From Trebonia sp963734665 (GTDB lineage Bacteria > Actinomycetota > Actinomycetes > Streptosporangiales > Streptosporangiaceae): a DNA stretch of 64,000 nucleotides. The first letter of the stretch is position 1, and every line of letters begins with the position of its first letter. Below, one piece after another: positions 7,814 to 17,047 of this stretch. The stretch lies in the NCBI GenBank assembly GCA_963734665.1, contig CAVTIR010000004.1, positions 496,001 through 560,000 on the forward strand, written 5' to 3'. The notes beneath the pieces are model-generated. The model was not told the origin of the DNA. It did no database searches and saw only the letters and a list, made by a program, of their open reading frames with translations. Both the position numbers and the translations under genes were made by a program.

Positions 7814-9262
7814 TCAGATGAGATATTGATTGAGTCCGCGGGACAGGAAACTGCCGTGCCCCGCTGGCCCCCTGAACTCACCGTCGCTCACGACCACCTG
7901 GCCGCGGGAGATGGTGATGGCGACCTTGCCGGTGATCTCCATGCCCTCGTACGCCGAGTAGTCGACGTTCATGTGGTGGGTGGCGGCCGACAGCGTCTGC
8001 TTGGCCACCGGGTCGTAGATCACGATGTCGGCGTCTGCGCCCGCCGCGATGACGCCCTTGCGCGGGTACAGGCCGAACATGCGGGCCGGCGTGGTCGCGC
8101 AGGTCTCCACCCACCGGGTCAAGGAGATCTCCCCGGAGACAACCCCCTGGTGCAGCAGGTCCATCCGGTGCTCTACGCCCGGGATGCCGTTAGGGATTTT
8201 CGAGAAGTCGCCGCGGCCCAGTTCCTTCTGCTCCTTGAAACAGAACGGGCAGTGATCGGTCGACACGACCGCGAGGTCATTGGTGCGCAGGCCGCGCCAC
8301 AGGGCGCTGGCGTGGTCTGCGGTCCGCAGCGGCGGCGCCGCGACGAACTTGGCCCCCTCGAAGTCCGGCCTGGCCAGGTCGTCGAGCGTCAGGTAGAGGT
8401 ACTGCGGGCAGGTTTCCGCGAAGACGTTCTGGCCCGCGTCGCGCGCCTCGGCAACTGCCTCAAGGGCCTGCGCGGCGGACAGGTGCACGATGTAGAGCGG
8501 GCAGTCCGCGACCCGGGCGAGAGCGATGGCGCGGCCGGTGGCCTCGCCCTCGAGCTCAGGCGGCCTGGTCAGGCCGTGGTAGACGGGGTCGGTGTGCCCA
8601 GCCGCCACCGCCTGCGCGACGAGCTGGTCGATCGCGATGCCGTTCTCCGCGTGCATCATGATCGTCGCGCCGGTCCGCGACGCCTGCTGCATCGCGAGCA
8701 GGATCTCGCCGTCGGTCGCGTAGAACACGCCGGGGTAGGCCATGAACATCTTGAAGCTGGTCACCCCGGAGCCGACGCAGGACTCCATTTCCTTGACCGT
8801 GCCGTCGTTCACGTCGGAGATGATCATGTGGAAGCCGTAGTCGACCGCGCAGTTGCCGTCGGCCTTCCCGTGCCACTTGTCGAGAGTCGCGAGCAGGCTG
8901 GTTCCCTTGGCCTGCACGGCGAAGTCGATGATCGTCGTGGTGCCGCCGTGTGCGGCGGCCTTGGTGCCCGTCTCGAAGGTGTCCACGGAGAACGTGCCGC
9001 CGAACGGCATCTCCATGTGCGTGTGCGCGTCGATGCCGCCGGGGATCACGTACCGCCCGGTGGCGTCGATCACCACATCCGCGGTGCCATTTGCCCCAGG
9101 GCCGGCCGCGTCGGTCGCAGCGGTGGCGGCCGCGTAGGTCGCCGCGTCAGTCGCCGGGTCACGGGCGAGCACGGCGGCGATCTTTTCGCCCACGACGAGC
9201 ACGTCGGCTTCCAGGGTCCCCTCGGCGGTCACCACCGTGCCGCCGGTGATCAGCGTGCTCAC
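7814..9262 (-). CDS. hydA: Dihydropyrimidinase (D-hydantoinase)
   Basis: 482 residues of the amidohydrolase superfamily. It opens dihydrouracil/dihydrothymine rings to N-carbamoyl-beta-amino acids. Seen are the metal motif HTHMEMPF (His-x-His), the segment SFKMFMAYPG with the Lys that is carbamylated in this family, MMHAEN, IVHLSA and STDHCPF with the metal Asp. An alanine-rich insertion near residues 35-55 (after AAVLARD) is longer than usual. GTG 9262 overlaps the stop of the upstream amidohydrolase gene (GTGA), so the two are translationally coupled steps of one pathway. Confidence 0.92.
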   Translation of the reverse strand: MSTLITGGTVVTAEGTLEADVLVVGEKIAAVLARDPATDAATYAAATAATDAAGPGANGTADVVIDATGRYVIPGGIDAHTHMEMPFGGTFSVDTFETGTKAAAHGGTTTIIDFAVQAKGTSLLATLDKWHGKADGNCAVDYGFHMIISDVNDGTVKEMESCVGSGVTSFKMFMAYPGVFYATDGEILLAMQQASRTGATIMMHAENGIAIDQLVAQAVAAGHTDPVYHGLTRPPELEGEATGRAIALARVADCPLYIVHLSAAQALEAVAEARDAGQNVFAETCPQYLYLTLDDLARPDFEGAKFVAAPPLRTADHASALWRGLRTNDLAVVSTDHCPFCFKEQKELGRGDFSKIPNGIPGVEHRMDLLHQGVVSGEISLTRWVETCATTPARMFGLYPRKGVIAAGADADIVIYDPVAKQTLSAATHHMNVDYSAYEGMEITGKVAITISRGQVVVSDGEFRGPAGHGSFLSRGLNQYLI

Positions 9263-10101
9263 GGTTTGACCAGGCCGTCGTAGGAGTCAGGGCGGCGGTC
9301 CCGGTAGAACTGCCACAGGTCCCTGACTTCGGTCAGCTTGCCCATGTCGAGGTCGCGCACCACGACCTCGTCTTTGCTGTCCGAGGCGGCGTCGCCGACG
9401 ATCTGGCCGCGCGGGTCGACGAAGTAGGTCTGGCCGTAGAAGTCGTTGTCGCCCAGGGGCTCGACGCCGACCCGGTTGATCGCGCCTACGTAGTACTCGT
9501 TGGCGACCGCGGCGGCGGGCTGCTCCAGCCTCCACAGGTAGGACGAGAGCCCGCGGCTGGTAGCCGACGGGTTGAAGACGATCTTCGCGCCGGCCAGGCC
9601 GAGTGCCCGCCAGCCTTCCGGGAAGTGCCGGTCGTAGCAGATGTAGACGCCGATCCGGCCCACGGCGGTGTCGAAGACGGGGTAGCCCAGATTGCCCGGG
9701 CGGAAGTAGAACTTCTCCCAGAATCCCTTGACCTGCGGCAGGTGGTTCTTCCGGTATTTCCCGAGGTAAGTCCCGTCGGCGTCGATGACCGCCGCGGTGT
9801 TGTAGTACAGGCCGGGCTGCTCCTCCTCGTACATCGGCGCGATGATCACGATGTGGTGCTGCCTGGCGATGTCCTGCAGCAGCCTGGTCGTTGGCCCGTC
9901 GGGGATCGCCTCAGTGTAGGAGTAGTAATCGGCGTCCTGCACCTGGCAGAAGTACGGCCCGTAGAACAGTTCCTGCAGGCAGACGACCTGCGCTCCGGCG
10001 GACGCCGCCGTCTCTATGTGCGCGACCGCGGCCGCGGTCATCGAATCCTGATCCCCCGTCCACGCCTGCTGCACGAGGGCAGCCCGCACGATGTCCGACA
10101 T
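9259..10101 (-). CDS. N-carbamoyl-beta-alanine amidohydrolase (nitrilase family)
   Basis: 280 residues. Hydrolyses N-carbamoyl-beta-alanine (or the beta-aminoisobutyrate analogue) to the beta-amino acid, CO2 and ammonia, the last step of reductive pyrimidine degradation. The nitrilase triad is visible: Glu in LQELFYGPYF, Lys in KYRKNHLPQ, Cys in ICYDRHFPE. It is the promoter-proximal gene and is followed by dihydropyrimidinase with a 4-base overlap. The start ATG at 10101 is preceded by a G-rich GGGGGGGAT stretch acting as ribosome site. Dihydropyrimidine dehydrogenase is not in the window unless an oxidoreductase nearby replaces it. Confidence 0.9.
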   Translation of the reverse strand: MSDIVRAALVQQAWTGDQDSMTAAAVAHIETAASAGAQVVCLQELFYGPYFCQVQDADYYSYTEAIPDGPTTRLLQDIARQHHIVIIAPMYEEEQPGLYYNTAAVIDADGTYLGKYRKNHLPQVKGFWEKFYFRPGNLGYPVFDTAVGRIGVYICYDRHFPEGWRALGLAGAKIVFNPSATSRGLSSYLWRLEQPAAAVANEYYVGAINRVGVEPLGDNDFYGQTYFVDPRGQIVGDAASDSKDEVVVRDLDMGKLTEVRDLWQFYRDRRPDSYDGLVKP

Positions 10102-10148
10102 ATCCCCCCCATAAACTTGTCTATCCGCGGCCTCAGTCTTCCCAGCGT

Positions 10149-10166
10149 TGTGGCCTTAAAGCCACA
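10149..10166. promoter_or_regulatory. Palindrome upstream of the pyrimidine-catabolism genes
   Basis: TGTGGC-6 nt-GCCACA lies about 50 bases before the amidohydrolase start, in the promoter region on the minus strand. It could be a repressor operator or a leader hairpin. No matching regulator gene is adjacent. Confidence 0.35.
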
Positions 10167-10242
10167 GTGCGGCGCGCCGTTCCTGTGACTACTGGAGGGA
10201 CCTGCATTTCTAGCCGTCGGCCGTCGGGGGGAGGGCCCAGGC

Positions 10243-10665
10243 TTAGGCGATCTTGGCCGTGACGGGCGTGCCCAGTTCCACCGTCTTGCTTACGGTGCAC
10301 AGCGAGTCGTGAGACCGGCGCACCGCGCCAGGCAGCAGTGCCCGGGCCGCGTCGCCGCCCTCGCCCTCGGGAAACGACACGTGGAACGTCACAGCGATGT
10401 CCGCCATGTGGTTCCCTAGTGCGTCACGGACCTTCTCCGCCCCCACCTCGACGGTGAACACCGCGGGCTCGGCCCGCCGCGACGTCAGCACGTCCACGTC
10501 GATCGACGTGCACGTCCCGATCGCCGCAAGCAGCAGATCGACCGGCGTGAACTCCTCGTTGGCTCCGGTGCCGACCCGGATCGTCCCGCCCCGCTCGTTC
10601 GTGACCGTGTACTCGCCGGCCGCGACCCGCGCGATGCTGACCTGCCGGTGCCCGTCCTGTGCCAT
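10243..10665 (-). CDS. OsmC family protein
   Basis: About 140 residues of the OsmC/Ohr fold, peroxide-reducing thiol proteins. Two conserved positions are visible: a Cys in LLAAIGTCTSIDVDVL and a second Cys in HDSLCTVSKT. The N-terminal GGTIRVGTGANEEFTPVDLLLAA strand-helix fits OsmC. ATG 10665 is used; an alternative GTG at 10677 would add four residues and neither has an ideal ribosome site. Single gene, 140 bases from its neighbour on either side. Confidence 0.85.
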   Translation of the reverse strand: MAQDGHRQVSIARVAAGEYTVTNERGGTIRVGTGANEEFTPVDLLLAAIGTCTSIDVDVLTSRRAEPAVFTVEVGAEKVRDALGNHMADIAVTFHVSFPEGEGGDAARALLPGAVRRSHDSLCTVSKTVELGTPVTAKIA

Positions 10666-10814
10666 CTCCGCCGCCACCTCTCAGAAGCCGTTCGCTTTGC
10701 CTGCGAACCAGAACGCCCCCAGCGCAACTGCTATGCCCTGGCTGTGTCTCAGCGGAACGGGTTGGTTACCCGAACTCCGCGTGTCAGCGGCATGTCAGCG
10801 GCCGCCTGCCCCCG

Positions 10815-12938
10815 TCAACGGCCTCGGTCGCGCCCGTCTGGCGCTGACGGCTCCAGCGCGCCTTCGTCGGCGCCGCCGTGGTCGTGCACGATCAGCACTG
10901 GGCGCTGCGAGCGGGAGGCGACGTCCGCGGCGACGCTTCCGGCTATTCGGCCGCCCAGCCCGGCCCGGCTGTGAGCGCCGAGGACGATGAGGCTGACATC
11001 GTGATCGTCGGCGGCGTCGATGACCGCCTTGCCGGCGGGCGTTCCCTGGACCGCCAGGGGCTGGGCCCGGAATCCGGCCGCCTCGGCCAGCGCGGCTCCG
11101 TGCGCGGCGGTCTGCCCGGCGGCCTGGCCGACCTCGTCGGCGCACGCCGCGTCGAACTGCGCACCAGGCTCCGGGATGAAATCGACGCCGAACGTCCGCC
11201 ATACGGTGAGGACAATCGCGTCGCGCCGGGCGGGCAGCTGACGGCCGGCCTCGGCGATCGCGGCCATGGCCACCGGGGAGCCGTCGTAGGCGAACAGCAC
11301 CGGGCCCGCCGGCCCGCGGACCGCCGCGGGCCGGCGGGGATAGCCAGCCGGTGCCGTAACGAGCCGCTGACCGCTGGACAAGGCGGCAGCGGCGGCCGTC
11401 CTGGCCAGCGTCGGCATTGCCGGGCCGGGCCGGAGCGCGGCCAGCAGCGGCGGCGACTCCCACGCCGGCTCCTGGCCGCCCATCCACCGCTCCAGCGCTG
11501 GAGCCGACAGGCGAACCCGGCCGAGCAGGTACAGCAGGACGAAGACGACCGCTCCGCCGGCCGACAGGCCGAAGCAGATCCAGAGGGTAGTGTCCATGGC
11601 CGCGCTCGGAAGGCCGGTCACCGTCACGGCGAAGTGCAGCAGGATCGGCACGATCAGGAACGCGGCGAAGGCCCGCAGCAGCTCGAGTATGGCGAAGACG
11701 CGCTGTATAGAGGCCGAGCGCAGCGAGTAACTGGCCAGGAACAGCGCCGGGACGACCGAGGCGCCGATGCCGATGCCGACCAGCCCGGAGCCGACCACGG
11801 TGAGCGTACTGCTCGGCGGGATGGTGGCCCGGAGCACGAGGACCCCGGCGGCCAGGAACACCATCCCGGTCAGGGCGTAGTAGTGGATCAGGCGGGTGCG
11901 GAACACCACCCCGAACACGATCGCAGTGATGATGGCCGCAGCGAGCTCGGGAACGTACAGCAGTCCGAGATGCAGCGGCGTGTAGTGCGGCGTCAGCACG
12001 GTTGCGGTCAGCGCGATCGCCGAGGTCGCGGCCGCCGCCGCGCACATCGCGACCACGATCCCGCTCACCGGGATCGTGGTCGCCAGGCTGCGCAGGATGA
12101 GCAGGGGATGACGGGCGCGGTACTCGTAGACCCACAAGACCACGATCAGCGCTACCCCGACCAGCAGCGGAACCACGGCGACCGGGTCGAGGAAGCTGTG
12201 GGTGAGCAGCTCTGCGGCGCCCCAGAACGCCGCCACCGAGCCGGTCGCGGCCAGGCCGACGGCCACCGGATCCCGGGGGGCGCCGGGGTCGGCCGGCGGG
12301 GCGTCCTGGAACGTCAGGAGCGACATCAGGAGGGCGGCGAAGGCGATGCCGGCCACGATCCAGAACAGCGGCCGCCAGGCGTTGAACGAGGCCTGGGCCC
12401 CACCGATGAGCGGGCCCGCCGCGACGGCGCCGAAGATGCACAGGTTAAAGATCACTGCCGTCGCGCGCAGCTTGGACGCCGGATAGCCCAGGACCAGGGG
12501 CGGCGTCGCTGCGATGAGCAGCAGGCTCGTGCACAGACCCTGCAGCACATGCCCGACGATGAACATCGCCGGCCCCGTCGCGGCGGCCGCCAGCACCGAG
12601 CCGATCACCAGCAAGCTCGCGTAAACCACCAGCATCCGGCGTTGCGGCAGATGCTGGGCGATCTGCACCGCCAGGATCGTGCCGAGCGCATAGGCGGCGT
12701 TGGCCAGACCGGAGGCGAGGCTCATCGTCTGCAGGCTCACGTGCAACTGCGCCGCGATGATCGGCGTGAGCGGCAGCAGCGCGGAGGACAGGCCGAGGTA
12801 GGGAACCAGGAAAAGGACTACCATCGCCGCCGACGGGGCATAGCGGCCCGCGAGCGGGCCGGGCCTAATCGGCTCCGGCCGCCCGCCTTCAGGACCAGGA
12901 CGCACCAGACTCGGCAGCATCCGTACCCGCGCCATCAT
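10815..12938 (-). CDS. MFS transporter fused to a C-terminal universal stress protein domain
   Basis: 707 residues. Residues ~35-500 form a 12-14 helix MFS transporter of the DHA2/EmrB kind (start SAAMVVLFLVPYLGLSSALL, with a PLIGGAQASFNAWRPLFWIV segment). After an Ala-rich linker, residues ~545-690 are a complete UspA-type domain: FAYDGSPVAMAAIAEA at its start, and near the end GAHSRAGLGGRIAGSVAADV followed by RPVLIVHDH, which fits the ATP-binding G-x2-G-x9-G-S/T pattern. A nucleotide-binding stress domain on an efflux pump suggests energy- or stress-gated transport. Two ATG codons open the frame. Substrate unknown. Confidence 0.85.
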   Translation of the reverse strand: MMARVRMLPSLVRPGPEGGRPEPIRPGPLAGRYAPSAAMVVLFLVPYLGLSSALLPLTPIIAAQLHVSLQTMSLASGLANAAYALGTILAVQIAQHLPQRRMLVVYASLLVIGSVLAAAATGPAMFIVGHVLQGLCTSLLLIAATPPLVLGYPASKLRATAVIFNLCIFGAVAAGPLIGGAQASFNAWRPLFWIVAGIAFAALLMSLLTFQDAPPADPGAPRDPVAVGLAATGSVAAFWGAAELLTHSFLDPVAVVPLLVGVALIVVLWVYEYRARHPLLILRSLATTIPVSGIVVAMCAAAAATSAIALTATVLTPHYTPLHLGLLYVPELAAAIITAIVFGVVFRTRLIHYYALTGMVFLAAGVLVLRATIPPSSTLTVVGSGLVGIGIGASVVPALFLASYSLRSASIQRVFAILELLRAFAAFLIVPILLHFAVTVTGLPSAAMDTTLWICFGLSAGGAVVFVLLYLLGRVRLSAPALERWMGGQEPAWESPPLLAALRPGPAMPTLARTAAAAALSSGQRLVTAPAGYPRRPAAVRGPAGPVLFAYDGSPVAMAAIAEAGRQLPARRDAIVLTVWRTFGVDFIPEPGAQFDAACADEVGQAAGQTAAHGAALAEAAGFRAQPLAVQGTPAGKAVIDAADDHDVSLIVLGAHSRAGLGGRIAGSVAADVASRSQRPVLIVHDHGGADEGALEPSAPDGRDRGR

Positions 12939-13055
12939 TGCATGCTAGGCGACCACGACCCGGGCCGAGCGAGCGGGCCGGCCGGCCGGGTGGAATCCCC
13001 CGATTGCGCGGAATGTGCCGCACGAAGGACGGCTCGCCACCCTTCCCCTGATGAC

Positions 13056-13436
13056 TCAGCCATCGCTCAGATCGCGTTCTGACATCCGAAAGTGAGCCTC
13101 CAGCCACGACTGGAGCTGTGCTGAGCCTCCCGGGTCATCGTCGCTGTGGAACGAACAGCACCATGGCCTGGCGCGCTCACCCGGTGCTGCCTGAGGCGCC
13201 ACTGCCCCGCTCATGGCCATCGATGCCATCGTCGTGCGGGCGGCTCGCCCCCAGCGCCAGTACAGCGCGAGCGCGAAGGGGCCGAAGAACAGTGCGGCGA
13301 TGGGGGAGACGACGTTCGTCACGCCTATTAGCTGACGCCGGTGAACAAAGGCAATGTCGCAGGCAATGATGCTCGCGCAACAGAAACAGACAGGTAGATA
13401 AACCCACGCGGCTACCGTCAGCCAGACTGGCGCCAT
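13056..13436 (-). CDS. Small membrane protein, DUF4396-like
   Basis: 126 residues. Two hydrophobic helices (VAAWVYLPVCFCCASIIACD and the segment ending FFGPFALALYW) flank a basic VHRRQ loop, matching the N-terminal part of DUF4396-type proteins. The C-terminal third is hydrophilic and does not show the further helices of full-length members, so this may be a short or 3'-altered version. Function unknown. It is divergent from the formate dehydrogenase operon. Confidence 0.6.
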   Translation of the reverse strand: MAPVWLTVAAWVYLPVCFCCASIIACDIAFVHRRQLIGVTNVVSPIAALFFGPFALALYWRWGRAARTTMASMAMSGAVAPQAAPGERARPWCCSFHSDDDPGGSAQLQSWLEAHFRMSERDLSDG

Positions 13437-13571
13437 GACTTGACCCGCCCTTCCCAGGTTCCACCGTCACCGATGCACTGACCGAACCTCGTATCAGCGT
13501 GGCGCCGGGTGTACGCTGCGGCATCACGGCCAGCGGCCGTCATGTTTGGTGGTTATCCCCAGTCCCCGAGT

Positions 13572-13632
13572 ACCTGTCAGCAGGTGTACGCCACGCATTG
13601 CAGCTACCTGGAAGACCGATGTTCTTGGTAGC
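13572..13632 (+). promoter_or_regulatory. Structured leader upstream of the formate dehydrogenase operon
   Basis: Two hairpins are visible in the 355-nt gap: ACCTG-TCAG-CAGGT (13572-13585) and GCTACC-(TGG)-AAGA-loop-TCTT-GGTAGC (13603-13632). The second is followed by GCCGG and a region, to about 13710, that weakly resembles the leader element found before cydA and before the 42-codon ORF at 29252 (shared GGTAGCCGG, then CTG-x-CGG and a CCAT...CACG block). It ends about 80 bases before the fdh start. Could be a cis-regulatory RNA for a cofactor or redox signal; not identified as any riboswitch I know. Confidence 0.4.
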
Positions 13633-13791
13633 CGGGTGCTGGGAACCCCCGCTGGCGGTAAAGACGCCGCGCCGGGCGAGCGCGACCATGATCACGAAGG
13701 GCCGTTTCGGCTGGGGATTGAGTGTTTTCTCGGTGGCGGTGGGGTACGGGTGGGTGCCCGCCCAGCCGAATCCTTCGCTTGGGGGTGCCTG

Positions 13792-16700
13792 ATGGGCGCG
13801 CGTAGCTGGATTGGGTCATGGCCGGTTTACCGTCAGGTGGCGGAGCGGGACCTGCTCGGCTTGGGCGCGGCGGTTAAGAGCGCGCGTAGCGAGAGGTTGG
13901 CCCCCCGGGTGCGCACTGCCGACAAGGTAGTCAAGTCGGTCTGCCCGTACTGCGCGGTGGGCTGCGCGCAGAACGTTTACGTCAAGGACGAGAAGGTCAT
14001 CCAGATCGAGGGTGACCCTGACTCGCCGGTGAGCCGCGGGCGGTTGTGCCCCAAGGGGTCGGCCAGCTTGCAGCTCACCACGGGAGACGCCCGGCAGTAC
14101 CGGGTGCGGTACCGGCGGCCGTTCGGCACGGAGTGGGAAGACCTGGACCTTGACACGGCCATGGACATGATCGCGGACCGGGTGATCGCGGCGCGGCGCG
14201 CTGGCTGGCAGTGGGAGGTGGACGGGGCCCGGACCCGGCGGACGCTTGGGTTCGCGAGCCTGGGCGGGGCCACCTTGGACAATGAGGAAAACTACCTGAT
14301 CAAGAAGCTGTTCACGGCGCTTGGCGCGATCCAGATCGAGAATCAGGCCCGGATTTGACACTCCGCTACGGTCCCCGGTCTGGGGACCAGCTTTGGCCGC
14401 GGCGGGGCCACTAACTTCCCCCGTGACCTGGTCAATTCTGAGTGCATCCTCATTGAGGGCTCGAACATGGCCGAGTGCCATCCGGTCGCCTTCCAGTGGG
14501 TGATGGAGGCCAAGACGCGCGGCGCGAAGGTGATCCATGTCGACCCGCGGTTCACCCGCACCAGCGCGATGGCCGACCTGTACCTGCCGCTCCGGGCCGG
14601 ATCGGACATCGCGTTCGTCGGCGGGCTGATCAACTATGTGCTCAGCAGCGGCAGGTACTTCAAGGATTACCTCCTGGCCTATACGAACGCGGCCACGATC
14701 TTGACCGAGGACTACGCGGACGCCGAGGACCTGGACGGGGTGTTCTCGGGCCTGAACCGTGAGCAGCGCTACTACGACTTCGACACCTGGGGCTACCAGG
14801 GGGCGGAAGAAGTAGAGCCCGCCAGCGGTGCGCATCAGGATCCCGACGCGCGGCAGCGCACCCGGCGGCAACTGCGGCGGGCGGGACGCGGCGAAGCGCA
14901 CGGCAGTGGTGGCGCCGCCGCCCACCCGACGCCGGACACCGACGACACGCTGCAGCATCCGCGGTGCGTGTTCCAGGTGCTGAAGCGGCACTTCGCCCGC
15001 TACACCCAGGAGATGGTCGAACAGGTCTGCGGCGTGCCCCGCGACATGTTCGCCCAGGTGTGCGAGCTGGTCACGGCCAACTCCGGCCGCGACCGCACGA
15101 CCGCGTTCGTCTACAGCCTGGGCTGGACTCAGCACACCGTCGGCGTGCAGTTCATCCGCACCGCGGCGATCTTGCAGTCTCTGCTCGGCAACATAGGCCG
15201 GCCCGGCGGCGGGATCCTGGCCCTGCGCGGCCACGCCTCCATCCAGGGGTCCACGGACATCCCCACCCTGTTTGACCTGCTGCCCGGCTACCTGCCCATG
15301 CCGTTCGTGGACGGCAACGAGGACCTCGGCGCCTACGTGCAGGCCGAGTCCGTGCCGCGGGGATTCTGGGCGAATACCCGCGAGTACCTGGTCAGCCTGC
15401 TGAAGGCCTGGTGGGGCGATGCCGCGACCGCGGAGAACGACTTCTGTTACGACTACCTGCCGCGGCTGACCGGCAGCCACAGCACCTACGATACGGTCCT
15501 GGCGCAGCTGGACCGCACCTGCACGGGCTACTTCCTGTTCGGCCAGAACCCGGCCGTCGGCTCCGCCAACGCCAGGATGCAGCGGCTCGGCATGGCCAAG
15601 CTGGACTGGCTGGTAGTCCGGGACCTGGTGATGATCGAGAGCGCCACCTGGTGGAAGGACGGCCCGGAGATCGAGACCGGCGAACTGCGCCCCGAGGACA
15701 TCGGCACCGAGGCCTTCTTCCTGCCCGCCGCCGCGCACACCGAGAAGGCCGGCAGCTTCACCAACACCCAGCGGCTGCTGCAGTGGCACCACCAGGCCGT
15801 CGAGCCGGCCGGCGACGCCCGCAGCGACCTGTGGTTCACCTACCACCTCGGACGCCGGATCCGGGCCAAGCTTGCCGGCTCCGCGGACGAGGCGGACCGG
15901 CCGGTGCTCGACCTGACCTGGGACTACCCGACGACGGGCAGCACGGCTGATCCTGACGCCGACGTGGTGCTCGACGAGATCAACGGCTGGGGCCCGGTCG
16001 GGCGGCCGCTGTCGTCGTACACCCAGCTCGCCGCCGACGGGTCCACGGCGTGCGGTTGCTGGATCTACTGCGGCGTCCGGGCCGGCGGCGTCAACCAGGC
16101 CGCCCGCCGTAAGCCGTGGCGGCAGCAGAACCTGGTGGCCCCGGACTGGGGCTGGGCCTGGCCGGCGAACCGGCGCGTGCTCTACAACCGGGCCTCGGCT
16201 GACCCCGAAGGCCGGCCGTGGAGCGAGCGCAAGGCGCTGGTCTGGTGGGACGAGGAACGGCAGCGGTGGGCCGGGGACGACGTGCCGGACTTCATCGCCG
16301 ACCGTCCTCCCTCCTACCGGCCGCCCGCCGGGGCGACCGGCGTGGACGCGATCTCCGGTGCTGATTCGTTCATCATGCAGGCTGACGGCAAGGCGTGGCT
16401 GTTCGCTCCGGCGGGGCTGACCGACGGCCCGCTGCCCACGCATTACGAGCCGGAGGAATCCCCGTTCCGTAACCTGTTCTACGGCCAGCAGCGCAACCCG
16501 GTTCGGCAGATCATCCGGCACCCGGAGAACCGGTACCAGCCGAGCGGGGACCAGCCTGGCTCCGAGGTCTTCCCGTACGTGACCACCACCTACCGGCTGA
16601 CCGAGCACCACACCGCCGGCGGCATGTCCCGGTTCCTGCCCTACCTGTCCGAGCTGCAGCCGGCGTTCTTCTGCGAGGTCTCACCGCAGCTCGCCGCCGA

Positions 16701-17046
16701 GCGCGCCCTGGAGCACCTCGGCTGGGCGACGATCGTCACGGCGCGCAGCGCCATTGAGGCCCGGGTGCTGGTCACCGAACGGATCCGGCCCCTTTCCGTA
16801 CAGGGCCGGACGCTGCACCAGGTGGGGCTGCCCTGGCACTGGGGACCGAATGGCCTCTCGACCGGCGACGCCGCCAACGAACTGGCCCACCTCGCGCTGG
16901 ATCCGAACGTGCACATCCAGGAGGTCAAGGCCATGGCGTGCGACATCCGCCCCGGGCGGCGCCCCAGGGGAGCCGCCTTGCTCGAGTTCGTGCGGACCTA
17001 CCAGCAGCGGGCTGGCATCACCGCCCAGACCGGAACGGAGATGTGA
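13792..17046 (+). CDS. fdhA: Formate dehydrogenase alpha subunit, selenocysteine-containing (UGA at 14356-14358)
   Basis: Molybdopterin oxidoreductase of 1084 residues with selenocysteine at position 189; oxidises formate to CO2. The N-terminal 4Fe-4S ligands are C51, C54, C58 and C86 (CPYCAVGC, RLCPKG). The frame runs to NQARI, then TGA, then HSATVPGLGTSFGRGGATN without a shift; NQARI-U-HS is the exact active-site context of Sec formate dehydrogenases. A SECIS hairpin follows. After the UGA come the Mo/W-binding domains (GSNMAECHPVAFQW, NIGRPGGGILALRGHASIQG, FLFGQNPAVG, the final dinucleotide-binding domain). No Tat signal is visible at the N-terminus, unlike E. coli FdnG. GGGGG lies 6 bases before ATG 13792. 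Automatic calling would split it in two at the UGA. selA/B/C/D are not in the window. Confidence 0.93.
14365..14391 (+). promoter_or_regulatory. Bacterial SECIS element in fdhA
   Basis: GGTCCCC (14370-14376) and GGGGACC (14382-14388) form a perfect 7-bp stem closed by the loop GGTCT, with an additional GCT/AGC pair set after a 2-base bulge. The loop starts 18 nt after the UGA, the same spacing and loop sequence that I recall for E. coli fdhF. SelB bound to this hairpin would deliver Sec-tRNA. It lies inside the coding sequence, as is normal in bacteria. Confidence 0.93.
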
Positions 17047-17047
17047 G

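Noticed and set aside
7661..9283. 540-codon frame antisense to dihydropyrimidinase that translates the 21-bp repeats as a heptapeptide repeat
   Set aside because: The dihydropyrimidinase on the minus strand is unambiguous; the repeat peptide has no coding support.
10878..13082. 734-codon open frame antisense to the MFS-Usp fusion
   Set aside because: Composition (Arg/Gln/Asp/Gly-rich, no hydrophobic core) is typical of antisense frames in GC-rich DNA.
14356..14358. TGA inside the formate dehydrogenase gene read as a nonsense mutation splitting two genes
   Set aside because: Frame, active-site context and SECIS spacing all fit selenocysteine insertion.
13816..16611. 931-codon open frame antisense to fdhA
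   Set aside because: Low-complexity shadow of a high-GC gene; no recognisable motif, while the plus-strand frame has full homology signatures.
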